Below are positions 34,732 to 46,278 of a DNA stretch of 64,000 bases, in pieces. Each line of letters opens with the position of its first letter. Positions within the stretch are counted from its first letter, which is position 1. The translations under genes and the position numbers were made by a program. Under the pieces are notes generated by a model. The model searched no databases and had not been told where the DNA came from. It worked only from the letters and a program-made list of their open reading frames with translations. The stretch is from Coniella vitis. Lineage: Eukaryota > Ascomycota > Sordariomycetes > Diaporthales > Schizoparmaceae. The DNA is taken from positions 868,001-932,000 of the forward strand of contig WUJK01000004.1 in assembly GCA_011317545.1 (NCBI GenBank). The letters are read 5' to 3'.

Positions 34732-36436
34732 AGCTAGCTACAACACACACACACACATATATGTCTGTGTACGCACCTCTGGAGGGCGAGGGAGCCTTGA
34801 GTAGAAAGTAAGTCATAAGTGCACAGTGGTGTGACATGCTGACCATCTGATCTTCAGGTAGACATGGAGCCAAGCCCATCGTGGTGAAAACGACATGGCA
34901 CCATATTATACTCGGGAGTGGTGTGGCCTCGGCTCGCATCAGGCGCGGGGCAAGATCGTCGATAAGCGGTCTTGCCTCCGCAGTTGTCCAGTGTGGGCGG
35001 GCTGACTGACGGGGAGGATGGCAGGGCGTTTCCCATCGGCCGACCTCGTCGCTGTGAGGCTACATGGAGACGAAGGGTGGCCGAGGACGCAAATATAAGA
35101 ATCATGCACCGACACGCTTTCTTCACGGCCAACAGTCATTGTCCAAAGAGGGTCACGGTATTTTTCCGACTTCACTCGGCCACAAAATGCAGAAACGGGA
35201 GCTGGAGCAGGTTTGCGCACGCACTGACCGGCCAAGAAGGACGGCATCCTGGTTCTGGAGAAAATAAAACAAAAGACATTCTGAAGGCAGCATGCGAGGA
35301 GAGAAGAACCAACAGAGTTTGGTATCGAGGCGCTTTGCAGATTTGATTGGTGCACATGGCTCGCTCTCCCAGGCAGAAGGCGAGACGGTCAACATCAAAT
35401 CAAGTCAATCAATACCCTGTGTGGCGCTGACCAGTGGCCAACACTTGAGCCAGCTCACTCACCCAAGCGTTGGTGGCGGGCCAAAACGCGCCCAGCAAGT
35501 GGCCAAATCCAGCCCCAAGATACCAGGAGAATGTAGGCCGTGAATCATGATTTGGTGGTGGACATTGTTGAAATGTTGGCACCAGTGCCTCGTTTTTGCA
35601 CAACGCACGACATGTGTTTGTTTGCTTTGCTGGCCCAACAACCACTGGCTGAACACGGGATATATTGCGCAAGGAAATACAAAGCTGAAGGGAGGCAAAG
35701 AAGAGAGAAACCCGTGCTAGACTATACTATGTATACTGTATATACTATATATATTCCATATACTATATATACTATACAAGTACGTATGTGGCCGTCACCG
35801 GCACACGGTCGTCAGCGCCAGGGCCTGTGGAAAAGTGCCTGCAGTCATACAAGTCACAAACTAGACTTGCTAGGTTGGCTGGCTGCCAGCTGCCAGCTGC
35901 CATATGGACTCCATCTATACCTGGTATCACCATGGCCAGCTGCCTTGCTGCGGGTGAGGCTATTCCAGCCCAGCCAGTCACGTGGACCAGCCCAAGGCTG
36001 ACCCAGCAAGGCTGCCAGCTGTCTGCGCTATGCCTCGCCCCGGCATGGCAAGCCTGGTAGACAGTACTTGGCTGGTTGCGGAGTGTTGGTGTCGTGCCAA
36101 AGTACCAGGTACTATGCTCACCCTCTCACTGCCGCAAAGGAGTTGTGGTTGTGGGCAACCCCTGCCGACCTTAAATTATATGCACGCCATCCTTGGCTGT
36201 GGCCCCAGTTGGACCCCCCCGACGTCAGTGGAGTGCCATTTCTTGGATGCTATTTTAATTTCCACCATCCCAAGACCAGAGACAGCCATCCCAAATTTCA
36301 CATGTCCTCCCCCCTCTGCATATCTCGCCTCTTCTTCCACCCTCTCTTTGTCAGGCAGCCCTCGCCCACCTCACACCCTCTTTTTCGCTCGCCCACCCCG
36401 CGCAGCAGTGCGGCGTGATGCCCGGCGGCACTGGGA

Positions 36437-37757
36437 ATGGCTTCAGCCTCGACACCCCGGTCGACAGCCCGCGGCACCGCCCGATGCCCGCCGCATTCTG
36501 AGGCCCGGAGCCACAAGGCGCCCACACGATGGGCCACCCGCATCATGCCCGGCTTCCTGCTCTGTGTCATTGTGTTTGCCTGCTGGGCACTCACCAAGGC
36601 CATCTGCCGTGCGCCACTCCCTGCCGTGTTGTTGGTATTGTTGTTGTATATGTATGAGGGATGCTGATGCTGATGCTGATGCTGGCCACCGTGCTGGTGT
36701 GTTTTGCAGTCGACTTTTTCCTGGCCAAGCGCGAATACCGCACTGCCACCGCCTTTCTCGCCCTCCACTATGTCTTTTTGCTGTGCATGTTGGCGTGCTA
36801 CGCCCGCACAATCTACACGGTCAACTTTGCGCCCGGGCTCGTTCCGCTGGCGCCGAAACTGGGCCTCGAGGCCTTTTACACGCGCGACTTCTATGCGTGC
36901 CGCAGCGATGGCCTGCCTGTGTGGTGCGCCGAGTGCCAGAACTGGAAGCCCGAGCGCGCGCACCACAGCGGCGAGATCCAGCGATGCGTGCGCAAGATGG
37001 ACCATTATTGTCCGTGGGCGGGCGGCATGATTGCGGAAACGTGTAAGTCCAGCATACTGTGCATGCACGCCTTTGCCTACTTGACACCACACATGACTGA
37101 CCGCCTCCCTCCCCACCAGCCTTTAAATTCTTCATCCAGTTCTGTTCCTACACCTCGCTGTACTGCGCAGTGTGCCTGTCGGCCGCCGCGTACATGGCCA
37201 ACCGCCAGATCAGGAGCGGCGCGCGGCTTTCGGCCCCGGCCATTGTGCTCATTGGCGTGGCGGCCTTCTTCGGCCTCTTCGCCTTCACCATGGCGTCGCT
37301 CTCCCTCCGCTTCGCCTTCCTGAATGTCACCAACATTGAGAACCTGCGGGGCCGAGACAAAGTCTACCAGCTCGCCATCCGGATCCCGCTCCACGCCGCG
37401 CCGCGACCGGACACGAGCGCCGCCCCGCCCCGCGACTACGAGACCATTACCTTTCCTCTGGCGGATCCCAATTTCGACGGCAACCGCTTCATCTACAGCA
37501 GCGACGGGCCGGGCACCAGGGGCAACGCCCACCCCCCTCCACCGCCCGCAGAGCACCGCTTTGCCATTGTCAAGACCGAGGCGGGCGACAACCCCTGGGA
37601 CACAGGGTCTGCTTTTGCCAACTTCAAGTCGGTCATGGGCAACGGGGGCCCGCTGGACTGGCTGTTGCCCGTCAAGTTGTCGCCATGCTGTGCGTACGAC
37701 TGCAACTATCCCGCGGGCCCCGTTGTGGAAAGGCTACGAGCGGCTTTCAAGACATGA
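36437..37757 (+). CDS. PFA5: Palmitoyltransferase PFA5-type (DHYC variant)
   Basis: Three exons, 36437-36608, 36710-37042 and 37120-37757, give 380 residues. DHHC-type enzymes transfer palmitate to Cys of membrane proteins. The Cys-rich domain is CAECQNWKPERAHHSGEIQRC followed by VRKMDHYCPWAGG: the motif is D155-H156-Y157-C158, with Tyr in place of the second His. I recall DHFC or DHYC as usual for fungal PFA5. Hydrophobic segments flank it: MPGFLLCVIVFACWAL and FLALHYVFLLCMLACYA before, SLYCAVCLSAAAY and PAIVLIGVAAFFGLFAF after. ETSFKFFIQF across intron 2 is a strong family match. The first intron (GTGCGC..TTGCAG) is less certain; it was chosen because it alone keeps frame and gives CLDFF where relatives have CIDY. 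The start is the first in-frame ATG. Confidence 0.82.
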
Positions 37758-38255
37758 CCATTATGATGATAATAATAATAATAATAATACTACCACCACC
37801 AGCAACAGCACAGCGATCATGATTTCCCAGCCTTGCAACATGCGCAGCTCTTATTTTTAATCTTGTTTTTCTTCTTGGAGGGGTCAGCCTGGCTTGCTGA
37901 CAGCGCAGGAGTGTCCGGATAGAAATATATTTGCTTTGTGGGCTGTATTCGCGCCCATCCATGTACGTTCTCGTGTGCAAAAAGTGTGGGAAACCTGCTA
38001 GGCTGTGCGTGCTATGTAAGTAGGTGCATCATGGGGGCAGATTTGACCAGACCAGTCGCAGTGACCTTGTTGCGTGTAAGTCGACACGCAGCAGGACGCT
38101 ATATGTGTTCATTCTCACCACGCCTCTATGCCCACTTTGCCCGGTTCTCCCAACAAAAAGGCACCCTCTGCAGTCTTTACAAGACACCGAAGATGAACAG
38201 AAAATCCCCAGCGACAGCAACACTCCCTACCACCCGCCCAAGGAGACGCTTGTCA
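37758..38255. other. Convergent gap, PFA5 / P450
   Basis: About 500 bp between the stop codons of two convergent genes; it holds an AAT triplet run at 37771-37788 shortly after the PFA5 stop. No ORF of note. Confidence 0.55.
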
Positions 38256-40308
38256 TCATCCGATGGGTTTGATGCGGGCGAAACACTGGCATGGACTTCG
38301 CGTGAGCTTGGTGAAGACATCATCGCCGTCCAACTCGTCGGGAATGGGCAGAAACTCAAAGTTGAGCATCATGACCACCACCATGATGCGGAACTGCTGC
38401 ACGGCGAACTTGCGACCTAGATGGGAGGAGAGGGGTTAGCAGCTGCTTTTGCCCGATGAACTAAACTGTGAGGGTCTCGACGAGGGGCGGGGGAGAGCAT
38501 CACAAATGACACTTCTTTTGGCGAGGCTCAGTTCAACAGATCAGGCAAAACACACCGAAACACTGGCGCGGTCCAGCCGAAAAGGCCAGCCTGGGCACCG
38601 CCTTGGCGTCAAAGCTGCCATCCGCCCGCAGCCATCGCTCGGGATGGTACGCGGCCATGTCCGCCTCCCAAAACGCGCGGTACCCGCCGCTGTTGGCCTG
38701 GCTGCTCTCGCTGCGCGCGTCCTCGGGCACAATGTCCTTGCCAAACGGCTTGTGCGCGACATAGGTGCTGCACACCACGGTGGTCCCCTTGGGGATCTGG
38801 AACCCGAGCAGCTCCGTGTCGCACGAGGCCTCGCGGACCACCTCGGGGATGATGTTGCCCACGCGCACGAGTTCCTCGATCGAGGCATCCAGGTAGGGGA
38901 TGTCTGCTGCGAGGATGGCGTGTACGTCGGGGATCGTCTTTGGTGGTGGTGGTGGTAACGGTGATGGTGTGGTGGTGGTGGTAGGGGGGAAGAAGTAGGC
39001 GCACAAGGCCTCTCGGAGCTTCTTTTGTTCGGCTTGGTAGCGGGTGAGGATCTTGGGCATCCAGGCTAACAAAGTGGCGGTCGTTTCGTGGCCCTGATGC
39101 AGATGGAGGGTTAGTGTATGTCTGTCGTTCGATATCCTACAACGTCACAACGCTGCTTTATAACGTCACGACGTTCACTTATAACATCACAACACTACGA
39201 AGCCGGCAAACACAGTCGGACTCACCGACATCAGGAGCAGAAAGAGCTCGTCGTACATGTCGTCGGTGGTAGGCCGGTAGATATCCGCCGGCGACACCTT
39301 GGCAAAGCGGCGCAACGCCCGATCGAGCGCACACACGTCGCGCTGCTCCGCGACCCTCTCGTCGCACCCGCCCGAGGAGCCCTCGAGATCCGCAAAGCGC
39401 GCCCGCGAGCTCGCAATCAGGTCCTTCTTGAGCCGCGTCTTGACGGCCCAGTGGCGCCGCCACGTCGGCGAGAGCGAGTACCAAAAGTGCGCCAGCCGCG
39501 GGATGGGGCTCTTGAGCGTGGCCGGGATCAGCGACAGGAAGTAGCACCCGGCGTGCCACTCCTCGCTCTTGGCCGCCGTCGCGAGGTTCGCCTCGGCGTC
39601 CTTGCTCGCCGGCTGCGGCAGCGGCAGCGCGCGGCGGGCCCCTTGCAGCACGGCCTCGCGCTCGGCGTGCAGGCCGTGCAGCTCGGACCCCAGCATCGCC
39701 ATCCAGATCACGTCAAAGGTCGCAATCTTGAAGTCCTCGGCGACCCAGAACGGGCGCCCGTCGGCGACCTGCGCCTTGGCCTCGAACAGGGCGGCGAGGT
39801 CGAGCGCGGCGCGGTGCATGATGGGCGCGGCGACGTCGCGCAGGTAGCCCACGGAAATAATGTCGGTCCACAGCTTGACCTGCGCCTTCCACACGGGGCC
39901 CTTGACCTTGCAGATGCTCGCGCCGGGCACGAGCGGGCGGAAGGGCGCGACGATGGCGTGGCTCTTGTCGAACTCGCGCGTGCGGTGCTGCAGCAGGTCC
40001 TCGATCTCGCGCGTGTCGTTGACAAAGACGAGCGGCCGCCAAAAGGGCGCGAGGAAGAGCTGGACGACGGGCGAGCGCAGGCGCGCGAACTGCACGAGCG
40101 TCATCTTGGACGGGTCGCCGTGGCGGCGCGCCTCAGCGGTCAGTTGCGGCATGTCGCCAAAGAGACGGCGCGTCGAGCGCGGGTTGAAGGGGATGCCGGG
40201 GATGGGGCGCCGGCGAAAGGCACGCTGGTAGAGGGTTGTGAGGAGGACCGTCAGCGCGATGGCTGCTGTGAGCTGGAGGAGGGCCTTGGGTGCGAGACCG
40301 GCGGCCAT
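38256..40308 (-). CDS. Cytochrome P450 monooxygenase
   Basis: Three exons, 40308-39226, 39093-38556 and 38416-38256, give 593 residues. An N-terminal hydrophobic anchor (LLQLTAAIALTVLLTTLY) and the Pro-rich hinge RRRPIPGIPFNP fit an ER-bound class II P450. The I-helix oxygen-binding motif SGHETT spans intron 1. ExxR is E435-L-V-R438, PERW follows, and the heme loop FSAGPRQCFG has its Cys ligand at about 539 and runs into exon 3 (RKFAVQQFRIMVVVML). Between helices J and K is an insert of Thr and Pro runs encoded by a triplet repeat. Family number and substrate cannot be told; the N-terminal half resembles fungal P450s of unknown role. No polyketide synthase, NRPS or transporter is adjacent, so a cluster role is unsupported. 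A 518-codon open frame on the opposite strand is a GC-rich shadow. Confidence 0.9.
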
Positions 40309-43300
40309 GGTGGTGAATGTTCATTGGGGGGGGGGGGGAGGGATATCTTGAGGTTTGAGAGAATTAGACGATATAGAGTCTCGGTGGAATGTGGATGGGG
40401 CTGGCTTCAGTCACAAACGATGCGTGCAGGATGTGGACAACAGCAGAGTTGTTTAATGGGAGGCGCAGCACGGCGAAGAGGAGGTGTCTGTCTGGTCTTC
40501 ATATACAACGCGGTGAGTCCCATCATAATCATTGCTAATTTTGATTGTTTCTTTGTTTTCAGCTGGGAGGTTAAACCGTTGGCTCGCTGGCGCGGCAGAG
40601 TCGCGCAATGTGCGTTCGTTCGTATTGTTCTCGTCCAAAAGTTGATATTGTCCCCCGCCCTTGGGCACAATTAAGCGACCAACAACCGTCAAGTGACAGC
40701 ACATACTGGGGAAAAGGACCGAAGCAAGAAGTACGCTGCGTCTGGAATCCATTTGTTGCTTGACACACTAATGCTTCACGGAAATGGGCCGCAGAATAAT
40801 ATCTGAGGTGCGGTTCGCGGACTTGAACTTGTTCACTGCGGGTGGCTGGTCAAACTTTGACTTTTTGAAGAGGCTTTTTTATTTTTTGCAATCATCTGCC
40901 ATTCAGGATACTGATTGTATCCTCTACTCACATGGCTGCCAGCCCCGATTGTTCCGCTTCCGACAAGGCTGGCTCTGGTGCTACTCACCGTTGCCGCTTC
41001 GAGTATAATATGCGACGACAATCGGAAGGAGTCGGTGGGCCTTCACAACAGCACAATCGAAGCACACTGTACTATCACTGCGCGGAATGGACAAAGATTC
41101 TGGGACCAGCAAAGTATTCGCAAGAACGGGCATTGCTGAACAAGTCTAGGAACAGTTCTCTCTCTCTCTCTGTCTTCTCAGCCGCACAGCCTGAACCGCT
41201 TGGATTGTTATTGTTATTATAATATATATTAATGATTAAACCGGAGGAGTCGCTTATCTTTTACAGCAGCACAATTGACACATGCTTTTACTAACTACTA
41301 CTAACGAATGGATAAAGACTCTGGTTGGGGGGACCAGCGAATTCTCGCAAAGAAGGGGCATCATTAACAGGCCAGGAGCAGTCCACTCTCTCAGCCGCAC
41401 GCACCAGGCTTGACTCAAGCTTTGCTTTCGCCCAAAAGACTGTGTGACTTTGGTTCCTTGTGCATTCTGGCATTCGGTTTTCTCGTCTCGTTGGGTTCGC
41501 TTACCACCCCACAATGCAACAAGCAAACGTGATGGTGCTCGGTCCGTTCCACAGACCTACCACACACACACACATCATAAGATACAAACTACACCCAAGA
41601 CAGCCCCTGGCCAGGTAGCGAGTCGAATGGGGAAGCGCTTCTTGTGTCCTGCAGGTGCTGGCTCCATTGGTAACCAATAGGTGGTGCCCAAGGTTGGTGG
41701 TGGTGGTGGCGGCGCGCAATCCCCGCAGTCGTTCGTTCCATTGGCGCGCATTATGATGGAGGGAGGAGGGCTGTTTGAGATGAGACTCTTCTCCCCCCCT
41801 TTGCCTCTTGCTCTTTTGTCTTGCGTCTTGTACTTTTAACCTTTTGAGGCCTTCAGTCCAATCTCAGTTTGGAGAATGGCGCGTGCTGGCACGCTCACTG
41901 TTATACTCGACAGCGGACCAGAGATTCTGCCAGCCAGACCCGCCATCTATTTATCTGTCTGTCTGTCTGTCTGTCGTTGCTGAGGAGATGTCTCCAGCTT
42001 CACCTCCTTCTATTGCTTCTACCACTACTGCACGCATGCAGCCTTGGAACGATCCCTCCTCACCACAAAAGATAGAAGGTGGGTGCTTGATTTTGATTGG
42101 GTAGTATTCCCAAAGCGACCCTGTGGAGGGACTTTTGCCACACCCTCCGTCTCCGTCTCCGTCCCTCCTTTCCCCTTCACCCCTCCCCCCCCTTCTCAGT
42201 CTCTTCTCCACGGCTTGGCCGTTGCATACAAGGGTTTATTGTTTACATATATATAATTATGTATATATATTATATATTATTCTTGTTTTTGTTCAAAATA
42301 CTCTCGTTTTACTCCCCCCTCATTCTCCCAACAGGGAAAGCCAGCCTGCTTTTTTTTCCTTTTTTTCCTTTTTTTCTTTTTCATCTTCACGTCGCACCAC
42401 CCCAACTTTCTCGTTTCTCTCGTTCAGAATAGGCAAAGTCGAGTCTGTCTGTTCTCTCAGGAGGCGCGCTTCTCGCCTTGACAGTCATACTTGGCACGTT
42501 GCCCTTTTTCTTTTTTTCTTACCTGTCGTCGTCGAGAGACGTGAATGGTCAAAGAACGAGATTGAGCTGGATATTTCGTTTTTATTTTCTTTTTTATTTC
42601 TTTCTCTGGAAGGAGGATTTTCTTTATTTGGCCGAAGGTGGTGAACAAAAAGTCCGGCCGAGATGAGGAGGAAACGTTTTCTCTTCTTTTTGAGTGAGAG
42701 AATGTTCTTCTCTTTCTTGACAGGAGGAACCCTGTTTTTTTCTTTCTTTTTTTTCTTCTTTTTTTTCTTCTTTTTTTTCTTCTTTTTTTTCTTCTTTTTT
42801 TTCTTCTTCTTTTTTTTTTTTTTTTTTTTTTTTTAGGCAGATTGGCTTCAATACGCGCGAAGGTGGGCATGTGTGTGTGTGTGTGTTTGTGGACCCGAGA
42901 TGTAAGTCAGTCTGGTAAGTAGTCGAATAAGGCTGCCTCCTCAACTTTATACCTACCTAGCCAGGCTGTTTGTATAGTCTTGCTGTCGTGAACAGCCTAT
43001 CGTCTTGTCGCCAAGGAATACGCTTACACTCACACCCCCCCCCCCCCCCCCAAAAAAAAGGAAAGGAAAGGAGGCTCCAGGTGGATCCTGGGCGCACAGC
43101 ATGTAGCCCATATAGGCAGGTGGAAAGTGGCGTCTCAGAACCAAAGGCAACGTTTCAACTGTCAAGGTCCATTGGAGGTTAGGTAGTCGGTGAAAAAGAC
43201 CGGTTGGGGGGGGGGGGTAGGTAAAGGGAAGTGAAGTGAATAGAGAGTTGAGTAGGGCTTATGAGCTCACACCTCTTTTCACATACATACTTGTTACCGA

Positions 43301-46278
43301 CAGGTTTTGGCTCATGGTACTTGGCCTAGCCTCATGGCTGGTCCGCTCCAATCACATGCTCCAATGAGGCTGCAATAGACCGACGTATGCGACGAGCCAG
43401 TATCCATATCCACAGATAGATATTCACTATACGTCTTAATCTAGTCGCAAAGTGTCGTGTGCCGACGTAACAAGACCTTGTGATAAGCCGATCCGAGGAA
43501 TAAACGATGTGCAAGAGCCCACACAGCATGTTCAAATTACGAATATATGTATATATATATAAATATGGTTGGCCATAATTGATTCCCCAAGGCCAACCCC
43601 CTGGTGATTTGCAAAATTGTGTATCCAAGGCCAGCGCGTGTTGTGTCCTCAGCCCTGCCTGCCTGCCTGCCTGCCTCCTTCATTCTCCCGTCCACTCGTA
43701 TCCCACATTACAGCATGGCCAACACTCCAGTCAAGCCGCAGGGTGACTAACCTTGACCTCTTCCCCCTTCTGCATATCCTCCCTGGCCCAATACCATACA
43801 TAATACATGCAGCTTGAACACTGACAGTCTCATGAGAGATTTTCTTCTTCTCCCCCCATGCCATTATGACTATGCCAGGTTCGTCACTGCCATTGTAACT
43901 TGAAAGAGAAGAAGGGAAAAAAAGAGAAAAAAAGAGAGAAGTCTTGCTGGCTGTGGTTTCTCTGGGGCTCTCCGAGGCTGGGCGACAACATTTCATTTCC
44001 GAGCCACCCTCTTTTTTTTTTTTTTTTCACAACCCAATCAATCACGCCTGTTGACACGAGCTGCATCTCTTATGCCCACAGCTGGAATCCTCGCATTTGT
44101 CGCTCAGCTTGCCGTTTGGGTTTTGGAGAATGCTGTTGGACTTGGTTTTCTTGCACTGGCAGCCTATTGAGTTTGGTATTAGCAACTTTATATATGGATA
44201 GAGAAGAGCTCAGTTTTCGAAAAACGAGAGAAAAAAAAAGAAAAAACCAAAAAGAAAAAAACCGGAAGAAACATCAAGAGATCCATCACACAAGATACTA
44301 GTACTTACAATACCAGTTGCCGTGGAAATTCGTGCCACATCCGGGCCTGTATACCGACACTATCAGGACAGTTGCTCTTTGTACTATCTTCAGACCCAAA
44401 TATCGACTTGTTATCTTACATTTTTACGAATCACGGGGAACGAGCCTCAATGATTTTTGAAAACGTTTCGAGGTGTGATGAAAAGTGTCCCGGACGCAAG
44501 TGGTCCAACCCGGAACGCAGCGATACCCAAAAAATCGACCAAGAGTAGAAGCAAAATTTGGAAGGCTTGGTGATGCTGCTTGAGCTGTCTGAAGATTTGC
44601 TCTCCATCCTTGGAAACCCAAGAACGACAACATTTTTTTTTATATATATAAGCGGGGGCTTTTTATAGAAAAAAGACTGTTCCTAGAAGTCCCAACTAGA
44701 AGTCCGCGACAACCGCAGGGACGACATATTGAGCCTCATTCTGTGTTGTGTTGCTCATGATCCTTCCAAGAGGTCCAGGAGCGACAAGCCCAGGGCAAAA
44801 AAACCTCAATAGGCACACAAAAAAAGGATTATTGGAATCACTTTTCGGGCCTTTACAAAGTGTCAGCAAGAGAAGCGAAATTGATGCTCCCCCCTTCCGC
44901 AGGACCATATGATCGTTCAACGGCTCAAAGAGCCCTATTCAGGGCAAAAGGTGTGGTGTAAGTGCTGGGCGGGCAGTGGTGGCCGAAAAACGTTCTGTAA
45001 TCCAGGGCTTCTTGTTCACTTTGTCCGGACCGCGATGCTCTACTCAACAAGTATCCTCCCGTCCTGCCGCCCAAGAAGGGGGGAGGGGAAAGTATACCGT
45101 CCGGAGCCGTATGTGGGGCATGGCAGGATGGAGCAACAGAACAGACTCTCCAGCCGCGCAAGACAACGGCTCACTGGGTGGCCTTTGAGCATATGGACGA
45201 GGTTGTCACGTGTCGGGACTTGGAGGTGTAACACGCATCTTGAGGGTTTGCAGGATTTGCAGTGCTTTCGTCGTGAACTGTGCATCTTTCCGCCCTGTGT
45301 GTGGGATCACGGTCAGACATGTGCAGCTGCAGAGGGCACAGCCAGGATGTGTCATGTGCCACGGAAAGGGCATCAAGCATACCAGTATTCCGTAGTCATT
45401 CGTCCTGCCGACACTGTTGAGGCTCGAAACGCTTATCCCAGGGCCTGGCAGAAGAAGCCTCCTCCGTGGTTCGCAGGGCAAAGTCGCCCCAGGCCGCTGG
45501 TGGAAGTCGGGAGTTGGTGAGGTCGACGTTGCGCCAGCCACAGACCACAATGCACAAGGCTATAAGTACCATGTATTGCCGGGCATGATAATGATAGCAT
45601 CAGCTGCACGATCAGTGTCAGTGTCCCTGCTGCATCTTTGCGGCCTGCGTCATCTCGGCCCTGCTTGCAGAATTGTGCACGTACCTTGTTCTCTTGAAGC
45701 CCCATCGAGTCTGGTTTGCCGACATGGGTCATCGAACATCATGGATCCCCGCTGCCTTGCAGTGTTGGTGTAACTCTACCTTGTCGAAAGAGGAAGCAAA
45801 CCAGCACTGCATGCCATGCAAGTAAAGGATCTGGGAGGCCGGCTGCATCGCAGCTGTGGTTGCTGGGCTGCAGAGTATCGACGAGCAGAGCTGGGAACGC
45901 GTGCACAAGGGAGCCACATGGCACTTGGGCCCAAGACCAAACATCTGCAGCAATAGAGGTCAAGGGCAACGAGAGGCAAAGCACAAGGCAGCAACCACAA
46001 AGCAGACAAGCAGACAAGCAGTCGGCCTCCCCTGCTAGGCCGTGTTACTTGTCTACATAGTATCACTGCTGTGCCTGCTAGCGCGCCCTGCCTCTCCGCA
46101 GTCACGGCAGCCACAGCAGCGCCACAGCACGCGCCCACCCCCAAGACTCGCCATCCTTGACGCGTCGTGACTCTGGCCTTGCACCACCACGCCGCCGCTG
46201 GCCACCTCGGCCCCGGCCCCGCCGACAAGACGACACCCTTCCGTCCCAACTGCCTGGCACGCACGCCGTCTCCGCAAC
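40309..46278. other. Long intergenic region with pyrimidine tracts
   Basis: Six kilobases without a supported gene. It includes a CTGT run (41955-41974), a T8CTTC array ending in T25 (42747-42834), C17 at 43035-43051, a CCTG run near 43660, G-runs near 40325 and 43205, and TACATAGTA at 46054, about 220 bp upstream of the pol eta ATG. Short ORFs such as 44909-45520 and 45776-46315 have no recognisable domains. Confidence 0.45.
42747..42834. repeat. T8CTTC array followed by T25
   Basis: Five exact 12-bp units of eight T plus CTTC run from 42747 to 42806, then TTCT and a T25 run, and the tract ends in AG. It looks like a giant polypyrimidine tract but no coding exon follows. Confidence 0.85.

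Larger units (their letters stand above)
32249..36436. other. Gene-poor region upstream of PFA5
   Basis: No supported gene; ORFs in several frames overlap one another without domain signs. Contents include a GAA/GAT run near 32390-32420, GCAGT repeats at 33867-33897, an alternating CA/CG run at 33961-34000, a GAGGAA array at 34672-34731, and TACATAGTA at 33718 and 35725. A CT-rich stretch at about 36290-36410 is the likely leader of the palmitoyltransferase gene. Confidence 0.45.

Noticed and set aside
38256..40308. Secondary-metabolite cluster around the P450
   Set aside because: Neighbours are PFA5 and pol eta, with no synthase, transferase, transporter or pathway regulator near it.
39118..40674. 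518-codon open frame on the + strand opposite the P450
   Set aside because: It mirrors the GC-rich P450 exon 1, has Arg/Gly/Leu/Glu-biased composition and no domain; the minus strand carries all P450 motifs with proper splice sites.
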